37,370 nt of DNA from an uncultured Caryophanales bacterium (GTDB taxonomy: Bacteria > Bacillota_I > Bacilli_A > RFN20 > CAG-826), in assembly GCA_946630435.1 (NCBI GenBank), contig CAMOYS010000005.1:1-37370 (forward strand). Direction: 5' to 3'. Of this stretch, positions 31,052 to 37,370 are shown piece after piece. The notes under the pieces are model-generated. The model worked only from the letters and a program-made list of their open reading frames with translations. It was not told the DNA's origin and did not search any database. Made by a program: the position numbers and the translations under genes. The first letter of the stretch is position 1. Each line of letters opens with the position of its first letter.

Positions 31052-31912
31052 ATGAATAAAGTTAAAGTTATTTGTGATTCAACAGTTGATCTTAATCAAG
31101 ATATGTATGAAGCTCTTGATGTTGTAGTCATACCATTAAGCATTAATTTTGGTGAAGATGCCTACGATGATGGAACTCAAATTACTCCAGATCAAATGTA
31201 TAAAATGATCGAAGAAAAAGGTGAACTTCCACATACTGCCGCAGCGGTCCCACTCAAAATTGAAGAAGTATTTAGAAAATATATTGATGAAGGATACGAT
31301 ATTATTTTCACTGGAATTGGTAGTAAATTATCATCTACAATTCAAAATGCAAACATTGCTAAAAACGCAATTGAAGGGGCTTCTGATAGGATTTTTATCT
31401 TAGATTCCAATAATTTATCATCTGCATCAGGCTTACTTGTTTTGAAGATGTGTAAATATAGAGACGAAGGAAAATCCGCTAAAGAAATTTACGATTTAGT
31501 TCTTCCTTTAGTGCCAATGGTTTCTGCTCAATTTGCTGTTGATAAATTAGATTATCTCCATAAAGGTGGAAGATGCAGTGGTGCTAGTAAAATCTTTGGT
31601 CACATTCTCCATATCCATCCAGTGATTAAAGTTGTTGATGGCGGAATGATTGTTTATAAAAAACCACGCGGAAAACTAAAAGCAGGTATTGATGAACAAA
31701 TCTTAGAACTTAAGAATGATTTACCAAATGTCGATATGGACAATATCATGATTACTGATTCTGGTGTCAGTGATGAAGATAAACAATATTTCCATGATGA
31801 AGTTGCTAAATTAGTTGATCCAAGCATTATTAGACATACACGCGCAGGTTGCGTTATCTCTTGCCACTGTGGTCCAGGCACAATTGGTGTCTTATATATC
31901 AAAACCAAATAA
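31052..31912 (+). CDS. DegV family (fatty-acid-binding) protein
   Basis: VICDSTVDL N-terminus, DSNNLSSASGLLVLKM, LDYLHKGGRCSGASK motifs. Confidence 0.93.
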   Translation: MNKVKVICDSTVDLNQDMYEALDVVVIPLSINFGEDAYDDGTQITPDQMYKMIEEKGELPHTAAAVPLKIEEVFRKYIDEGYDIIFTGIGSKLSSTIQNANIAKNAIEGASDRIFILDSNNLSSASGLLVLKMCKYRDEGKSAKEIYDLVLPLVPMVSAQFAVDKLDYLHKGGRCSGASKIFGHILHIHPVIKVVDGGMIVYKKPRGKLKAGIDEQILELKNDLPNVDMDNIMITDSGVSDEDKQYFHDEVAKLVDPSIIRHTRAGCVISCHCGPGTIGVLYIKTK

Positions 31913-31928
31913 GATATTTTATAAAATA

Positions 31929-31960
31929 AAATAAGTTCGGAATTACCGAACTTATTTTTT
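31929..31960. terminator. Bidirectional terminator between degV and the convergent FAD oxidoreductase
   Basis: AATAAGTTCGG-aatta-CCGAACTTATT with A-run before and T-run after. Confidence 0.85.
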
Positions 31961-33493
31961 ATATGTTACATAAGATTTAGATGTGATCTTGAACCATTGA
32001 TGTTCTTGTTTTAAGATTCTTTGAATTGCGAACTTACCAGACATAAGTGCTAATGGAACTCCACCTGGCATTTGAATCCATTGACCAGCAATATAGAGAT
32101 TCTTTAAACCTTTAATTTTGCCAGAGTGCATAAGCATTGAACTTCTAAAGTCGAGTCCGAATGGCATATATGCTCCGCGATAGGCATTACAATAACGTTT
32201 GTAGGTCATTGGAGTGGCAACATCAATTGGAGTAAGTGCACCCTTTAAGGATGGGAATCTTTCTTCAATGAGTTTCATTACATAGTTAGATAATCTTTCT
32301 TTTTCTTTTCTATATAATTCCTTGTTTTTATATAACTTCTCCCAGAAAGAGAAATCGAAGTCATCTTGTGGAATCATAACATTGAAGAAGTTTGAATCCC
32401 CGTTAATGAACGAATCATCATAGGAATAATCTTTGAATTTGATACAGGTGTGATAGGAATTTCCAACACGATATGGCTTAGTATCGAATTGATAAGTATG
32501 AGTCACATTTAATTCTTTAAACTTCTCAGTTTTGATTGCATAAGAAATATAAACATCTGATGGAACACTATAGATGACTGGGTTTTTGAATCTCTTATCA
32601 AAAGCAGGATCTAAGTATTCACCTTTAAGTAAATGCTTAAGGGTTTCGTGAGCATCGCAGGCTGTAACAACGTAGTCAGCGTAGATTTTCTCACCCTTTT
32701 TAGTTTCAATACCAATAGCTTTATTCTTTTTAATAATAATTTCTTTAATTTCTTGATTATATCTAATGAAACCACCATTACGACTATATTCATCAACCAT
32801 TCTTTGAACCATTGATAATGATCCACCTCTTTTAACACCACCATTACGGACACAGTTTGTACCATAAGCATATAAGGTGCCATATAGATTATTCTTGCCT
32901 GGAATGATATTCGCTAAAGCATAACGGATAAGTGGGGATTTAAATCTTTCCGCATATTGTGCACAAGACATTTTGAATGTGGAATTGTACATAGGCATAT
33001 ATGGAAGAAGTTTAAGTCCAACTTCAGTTAAACGAACAAAATCCATTAAACCAACAGGAGCATCCATTGGAAGTGGCATATTTTGAATCTTAATAATTAA
33101 TTTAACTAATTTTTTAATTTCTTTAGTGTCTTCTGGGGAGATTTCAATTAAATGTTTTTCAAGTTTGTTTAAATCAGTATAAAAAGTTAAAGTTTGGCCT
33201 TGATATTCTATTGTTCCAAAGTTTTCTGGATGAATGATGTCTTCTTGATCAAAAGCATCAACGTCTTTCCACATTTCATTTAATTGAGTACCTTCTTTAG
33301 TACCAGTCAACCAGTGAATACAGCCATCAATTAAGAAACCTTTACGCTTCCAAGACATGCATAAACCACCAGCAATTGGGTTCTTTTCATAAATTTCACT
33401 TATGAAACCATGCTTCTGTGCGTATATACCGGCGGTGAGTCCTGCGATTCCTCCACCGATAATGATAATTTTCTTTGGATTCGTATTTTTCAT
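31952..33493 (-). CDS. FAD-dependent oxidoreductase, CrtI/phytoene desaturase-retinol saturase-like
   Basis: IIIGGGIAGLTAGIYAQKHGFISEIYEKNPIAGGLC dinucleotide-binding motif; C-terminal GLKNLYIAGQWIQMPGGVPLALMSGKFA. Confidence 0.85.
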   Translation of the reverse strand: MKNTNPKKIIIIGGGIAGLTAGIYAQKHGFISEIYEKNPIAGGLCMSWKRKGFLIDGCIHWLTGTKEGTQLNEMWKDVDAFDQEDIIHPENFGTIEYQGQTLTFYTDLNKLEKHLIEISPEDTKEIKKLVKLIIKIQNMPLPMDAPVGLMDFVRLTEVGLKLLPYMPMYNSTFKMSCAQYAERFKSPLIRYALANIIPGKNNLYGTLYAYGTNCVRNGGVKRGGSLSMVQRMVDEYSRNGGFIRYNQEIKEIIIKKNKAIGIETKKGEKIYADYVVTACDAHETLKHLLKGEYLDPAFDKRFKNPVIYSVPSDVYISYAIKTEKFKELNVTHTYQFDTKPYRVGNSYHTCIKFKDYSYDDSFINGDSNFFNVMIPQDDFDFSFWEKLYKNKELYRKEKERLSNYVMKLIEERFPSLKGALTPIDVATPMTYKRYCNAYRGAYMPFGLDFRSSMLMHSGKIKGLKNLYIAGQWIQMPGGVPLALMSGKFAIQRILKQEHQWFKITSKSYVTYKK

Positions 33494-33557
33494 TGTTCGT
33501 CAATGATATTAATCTTTTTCCCTTTTGTCTATTATTATTTATTATAAGCGTTTACTT

Positions 33558-33578
33558 TTTGGAATAAAATGTTCCAAA
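33558..33578. promoter_or_regulatory. Inverted repeat TTTGGAA-N7-TTCCAAA (putative operator)
   Basis: 7-bp perfect arms located just upstream of a minus-strand TATAAT (plus ATTATA at 33541-33546). Confidence 0.5.
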
Positions 33579-33614
33579 TAATTGAAACTTTGAGGATTAA
33601 CTTCAAAAATATGT

Positions 33615-33724
33615 TGCGAAATAGAAATAGTTCTTTATAATGTCTCGCGAATCTAATTCGTACTAGATTTTCCATCTCTTTGCCCAAATTGATCTTAGGA
33701 AGTTATTATGAATTAGATTTTTTT
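33615..33724 (+). ncRNA. Putative small RNA or attenuated leader upstream of rpmE
   Basis: TTGCGA-16-TATAAT promoter-like; AATCTAATTC (33650-33659) pairs with GAATTAGATT (33710-33719) followed by T7. Confidence 0.4.
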
Positions 33725-33821
33725 AATTTAAAAGTTGCTCAGTCTGATTCTTAATGATATGATTTACAAGCAAACTTTCTTTAGAACCCAATCGTGGTCT
33801 AAGGCGGAAGGAGTTAAAAAT

Positions 33822-34025
33822 ATGAAAAAAGGAATTCACCCAGCATCCCATAAGGTCACAGTTACATGTGTCTCCTGTGGTGCAACATTTGAAACCCACT
33901 CAACAAGTAAGGAATTACACGTTGATACATGTTCCAATTGTCATCCATTCTACACTGGCAAACAAAGATTCGTTCAAGCCGATGGTAGAGTTGACAGATT
34001 CAACAAAAAATACGGTCTCAAATAA
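33822..34025 (+). CDS. rpmE: 50S ribosomal protein L31 (zinc-binding type)
   Basis: [25 protein letters not shown]...[39 protein letters not shown] supports ATG at 33822, internal to the listed ORF. Confidence 0.96.
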   Translation: MKKGIHPASHKVTVTCVSCGATFETHSTSKELHVDTCSNCHPFYTGKQRFVQADGRVDRFNKKYGLK

Positions 34026-34047
34026 TCGTTATAAAATGAAAGATATC

Positions 34048-34075
34048 GCCTACAGTTATGTAGGCTTTTCTTTTG
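34048..34075 (+). terminator. Rho-independent terminator after rpmE
   Basis: GCCTACA-gtta-TGTAGGC followed by TTTTCTTTT. Confidence 0.85.
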
Positions 34076-34152
34076 CTTAATGCTTTATTTAATATAAAGA
34101 GAGTGATAAAATCTTTATGCTTTTATTAATCGAAGAACAAGGAGTACCTCAT

Positions 34153-35733
34153 ATGAAAAACAAGTTCTACATTACAACCCCAATTTATTATCCAAGCGCC
34201 AATGCCCATATCGGACACGCTTATTGCACAGTTATGTGTGATATTTTAGCTAGATATAAACGAATGCGCGGTGTAGAAACTTATTTCTTAACTGGTACAG
34301 ATGAACATGGCGAAAAGATTCAAAAGAATGCCGCTTTAAAAGGCGTTACTCCACAAGAATTCGTTGATGAAATTGCGGGTAATTTCAAAAATCTTTGGAA
34401 AGCAATGAAGATTTCTAACGATGATTTTATTCGTACAACCGAAGAAAGACATATCAAGGTTGTTCAAGATGTTTTCTCTAAACTCTATAATAACGGGGAT
34501 ATTTATCTCGGGAACTACGAAGGATGGTATTGTACACCATGTGAATCGTTCTGGACTGACACTCAAGTTGGTGAAGAACATCTCTGCCCAGATTGCCATC
34601 GCGAAGTTCATAGAGATAAAGAAGAAGCCTATTTCTTTAACACTAAAAAATATTTACCTGAATTATTAGACATAATGGAAAAGAATCCTAAATTCATTCT
34701 TCCAATTTCGCGTAAGAATGAGATGTTTAATACATTCATTAAACCTGGATTAGATGATTTATGTGTTTCTAGAACAACCTTTGACTGGGGTGTTCAAATT
34801 AGAGAAAATCCAAAGCATGTTATTTATGTTTGGATGGACGCATTAACTAACTATATTTCTGCTCTTGGCTATCATTCTGAAAACGAAGAATTATACAAAA
34901 AATTCTGGGAAGATCCTGATTGTGAAATCGTTCATGTTGTTGGTGCAGATATCTCTAGATTTCACGTCATTTATTGGCCAATGTTCCTTTTAGGAATTGG
35001 TGCTAGAGTCCCAGACAGGGTATTTGTGCATGGTTTATTAGATTTAAACGGTGAAAAAATGTCTAAATCTAGAGGTAATGTCGTCTCACCTCTTCCACTT
35101 ATAGAAAGATATGGTGTTGATGCAGTTAGATGGTTCCTTGCTAAAGAATTTAGCTTTGGTAGTGACGGTAGATTCTCTCCAGAATTATTTGTTGAAAGAA
35201 CCAACATGGATTTAGCTAATAACTTTGGCAATTTAGTTTCTAGAACATCTTCAATGATCGTTAAATATTTTGACGGGGTTGTTCCTGAACTTAAGAATCC
35301 AAATGAAAAGATTAAAGAAATTGAACATCTCACTAAGAAAACAATCCTTGCTTATGAAAACTATTTAGATGATCTAAAAGTTAACGAAGGATTTAGTGAA
35401 GTTATTGATTTACTTAATGTTGCTAACAAATACATTGAAGAGTCTCAACCTTGGGTTTTATCTAAAGAAGGTCGAGTTGAAGAACTTGGTAATGTAATGG
35501 CGGTCTTAGTTAATACAATTATGGTTGCCGCTAAATTATTATCTCCTGCTTTAGTGGAAACATTAGACAAGGTTTATGACATCTTTGGAATTAAGGAAGA
35601 ATTAAGAAACTACGAAGCGTTACAAAAATTCTGTCCATATGCTGGATCTAATGTAACTAAGGGTAATGCCTTATTCCCAAGATTAGATATGAATGTTGAA
35701 ACCGAATATATTCATTCCTTATCTGCTAAATAA
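34153..35733 (+). CDS. metG: Methionine--tRNA ligase
   Basis: ITTPIYYPSANAHIGHAY, CxxC zinc pair (CTPCESF..CPDCHRE), GEKMSKSRGN KMSKS motif; SD AAGGAG upstream of ATG 34153. Confidence 0.97.
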   Translation: MKNKFYITTPIYYPSANAHIGHAYCTVMCDILARYKRMRGVETYFLTGTDEHGEKIQKNAALKGVTPQEFVDEIAGNFKNLWKAMKISNDDFIRTTEERHIKVVQDVFSKLYNNGDIYLGNYEGWYCTPCESFWTDTQVGEEHLCPDCHREVHRDKEEAYFFNTKKYLPELLDIMEKNPKFILPISRKNEMFNTFIKPGLDDLCVSRTTFDWGVQIRENPKHVIYVWMDALTNYISALGYHSENEELYKKFWEDPDCEIVHVVGADISRFHVIYWPMFLLGIGARVPDRVFVHGLLDLNGEKMSKSRGNVVSPLPLIERYGVDAVRWFLAKEFSFGSDGRFSPELFVERTNMDLANNFGNLVSRTSSMIVKYFDGVVPELKNPNEKIKEIEHLTKKTILAYENYLDDLKVNEGFSEVIDLLNVANKYIEESQPWVLSKEGRVEELGNVMAVLVNTIMVAAKLLSPALVETLDKVYDIFGIKEELRNYEALQKFCPYAGSNVTKGNALFPRLDMNVETEYIHSLSAK

Positions 35734-35747
35734 AATATTCAATTAAG

Positions 35748-35772
35748 CCCACTTCGGTGGGTTTTATTTTTC
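35748..35772 (+). terminator. Rho-independent terminator with UUCG tetraloop after metG
   Basis: CCCAC-TTCG-GTGGG followed by TTTTATTTTT; 32 bp identical to 29938-29969. Confidence 0.85.
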
Positions 35773-35801
35773 CCAAATAATTGATTTCCTATATGTTTTT
35801 T
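35767..35801 (+). repeat. 3'-end intergenic motif, copy 3
   Basis: TTTTTCCCAAATAATTGATTTCCTATATGTTTTTT. Confidence 0.65.
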
Positions 35802-35845
35802 GAATTTTTCTATTAATAATACAAAAGATAATTTATTATAAAATT

Positions 35846-36760
35846 ATGATTATTAAAGTGTCTCACAAATTATTAATCCATTTTATGAAGAGTGGGGATA
35901 AAAAATTTATGAAAACCCACAAAACTTTTGGCAACATCAATGTAAAGAAAGATGTGCAATATATTCCAGATGGAACTTGGGCTCATAGACTAGATATTGT
36001 TTATCCAGCTGAAAATAGTAATGGTATAACTCTTTTATGTATTCATGGCGGAGCTTATGTCCATGGCGGAAAAGATGAAACTTTAATATATGCCTCTTAT
36101 TTTGCTAGTCGTGGTTTTACTGTTGTTGTTATGAACTATAGATTAGCAAGTGTAAAAGAAAAGATATCCTTAAAAGAACAAATTCACGACGTATTTTATT
36201 GTCTAGAATTCATTAGACAAAACCGTGTCTACTATAAACTTGATACTGACCGTTTTGCGATTATTGGTGATTCCGCTGGTGGACATTTATCATTATTAAC
36301 AAACATCATTTACCATGATGAAGAAGCTCGTCAATATTTTGGCATTAATCGTTTACCGGATATATTGCCAAAGTGCTATGCACTTAATTCCCCAATGTTT
36401 GATTATCCAAGCTTAATTAAGTATTCAAGTAAATATATGTCTAATAAAGGAATGAAAAACATCTTCTCGGTTAATTATAAAGACCCTGATTATCAAAGAT
36501 TAAATTCCCCAAGATATTATTTTCATAAAAAATTAGATTTAGAACCATTCTTCGCATCAACTTCGCTTCATGATTTCTATCGTTTCCAAACAGTTTTATT
36601 AATAAAAGATTCAAAAGAACTAGGTTATAACTTCGAATATATCGATGAACAATCCCCTGATAAAAAGATTGGTCATGTCTATAATCATTTTGTTTTTGAA
36701 AACGAAGGAAAATGCTGCAACGAAAAGATGATTGAATTCATTTTGAAACATGTATGTTGA
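35846..36760 (+). CDS. Alpha/beta hydrolase (esterase/lipase family); true start uncertain
   Basis: LLCIHGGAYVHGGKDE oxyanion-hole motif and IGDSAGGHLSLL nucleophile elbow; alternative ATGs at 35886 and 35910. Confidence 0.88.
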   Translation: MIIKVSHKLLIHFMKSGDKKFMKTHKTFGNINVKKDVQYIPDGTWAHRLDIVYPAENSNGITLLCIHGGAYVHGGKDETLIYASYFASRGFTVVVMNYRLASVKEKISLKEQIHDVFYCLEFIRQNRVYYKLDTDRFAIIGDSAGGHLSLLTNIIYHDEEARQYFGINRLPDILPKCYALNSPMFDYPSLIKYSSKYMSNKGMKNIFSVNYKDPDYQRLNSPRYYFHKKLDLEPFFASTSLHDFYRFQTVLLIKDSKELGYNFEYIDEQSPDKKIGHVYNHFVFENEGKCCNEKMIEFILKHVC

Positions 36761-36785
36761 AATAGTGCTCTTACTAAAGTAAAAT
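36757..36785 (+). promoter_or_regulatory. Promoter of the downstream decarboxylase gene
   Basis: TTGAAA - 17 nt - TAAAAT, -10 element ending 7 nt before ATG 36793. Confidence 0.6.
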
Positions 36786-36792
36786 CTTTCCT

Positions 36793-37370
36793 ATGGCAAA
36801 ATTAGATCAAAGAAAAACACCATACTTAGACGCATTAAAGAAATATACCAAATCCGGTATAACTCCTTTTGATGTTCCTGGACATCATATGGGTGGTGTT
36901 TCAAATAAACTCAAAGACTACTTAGGTGACACCGTTTACCTATCAGATGTTAACGCTCCTTATGGACTTGATAATCTTTCTAATCCTCAAGGCGTGCTTC
37001 TTGAAGCAGAAAAATTAATGTCTGATTTTACTGGTGCAAAACAATCATATTTTCTAATTAACGGGACTTCTAGCGGGATTATCGCGATGATAATGGCGGC
37101 TTGTAAGGCTCATGATAAAATCATTTTACCAAGAAACGTTCATAAATCTATCGTCAGCGCTTTAGTTGTTTCTGGTGCTTCTCCAGTTTATATCATGCCT
37201 AAACTTGATAGCGAACTTGAGATCGCAAACCAACCAACTGTTGAAGAATATATACACGCGATGAACAAGTATCCAACTGCTAAAGCGATATTTGTTATTA
37301 ACCCAACATATTTTGGTGTCGTTAATGATTTAAAGCGTTTAGTAGAAGAAGCTCATTCACGTGGAATGGC
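36793..37370 (+). CDS. Orn/Lys/Arg decarboxylase, N-terminal part (3' truncated by window edge)
   Basis: Translated by eye: MAKLDQRKTPYLDALKKYTKSGITPFDVPGHHMGG...YFLINGTSSGIIAMIMAACKAHDKIILPRNVHKS. Confidence 0.93.
   Translation, partial: MAKLDQRKTPYLDALKKYTKSGITPFDVPGHHMGGVSNKLKDYLGDTVYLSDVNAPYGLDNLSNPQGVLLEAEKLMSDFTGAKQSYFLINGTSSGIIAMIMAACKAHDKIILPRNVHKSIVSALVVSGASPVYIMPKLDSELEIANQPTVEEYIHAMNKYPTAKAIFVINPTYFGVVNDLKRLVEEAHSRGM

Noticed and set aside
34081-34152. T-box or SAM riboswitch before metG
   Set aside because: Only ~75 nt between the rpmE terminator and metG; no conserved core motif visible.
37350-37370. parS-like CACGTG in ttcacgtggaat
   Set aside because: Lacks the flanking symmetry of the consensus TGTTNCACGTGAAACA and is inside a coding region.

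Overview
This window is a chromosomal replication-origin region from a low-GC, Mollicutes-related Firmicute that uses the standard code (TGA is a stop). Left of oriC, on the minus strand, is rpmH-rnpA-yidC-khpB(jag)-mnmE-tatD-rnmV-rsmA-ispE-glmU, followed by three small accessory genes. Right of oriC, on the plus strand, is dnaA-dnaN, yaaA-recF-gyrB-gyrA-glycosyltransferase-serS, ffs (SRP RNA)-tadA, P-type ATPase-psuG-tetR, a degenerate M50-like membrane protein, mscL plus a small HTH gene (minus), degV, a CrtI-like FAD oxidoreductase (minus), rpmE, metG, an alpha/beta hydrolase and a truncated Orn/Lys/Arg decarboxylase. A truncated ppdK is at the left edge. Most of the window is conserved housekeeping. 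The signals most worth a second look are: (i) a structured leader with mutually exclusive hairpins (riboswitch-like) before the pseudo-M50 gene; (ii) a ~35-bp motif repeated just downstream of plus-strand genes; (iii) a promoter-hairpin-terminator unit (small RNA or attenuator) upstream of rpmE; (iv) an accessory trio (zinc-ribbon/acidic protein, beta-flower-like protein, small helical protein) appended to glmU; and (v) several promoter-overlapping perfect palindromes. I found no CRISPR array, transposon or tRNA gene. All readings are by eye; no database search or folding program was run.
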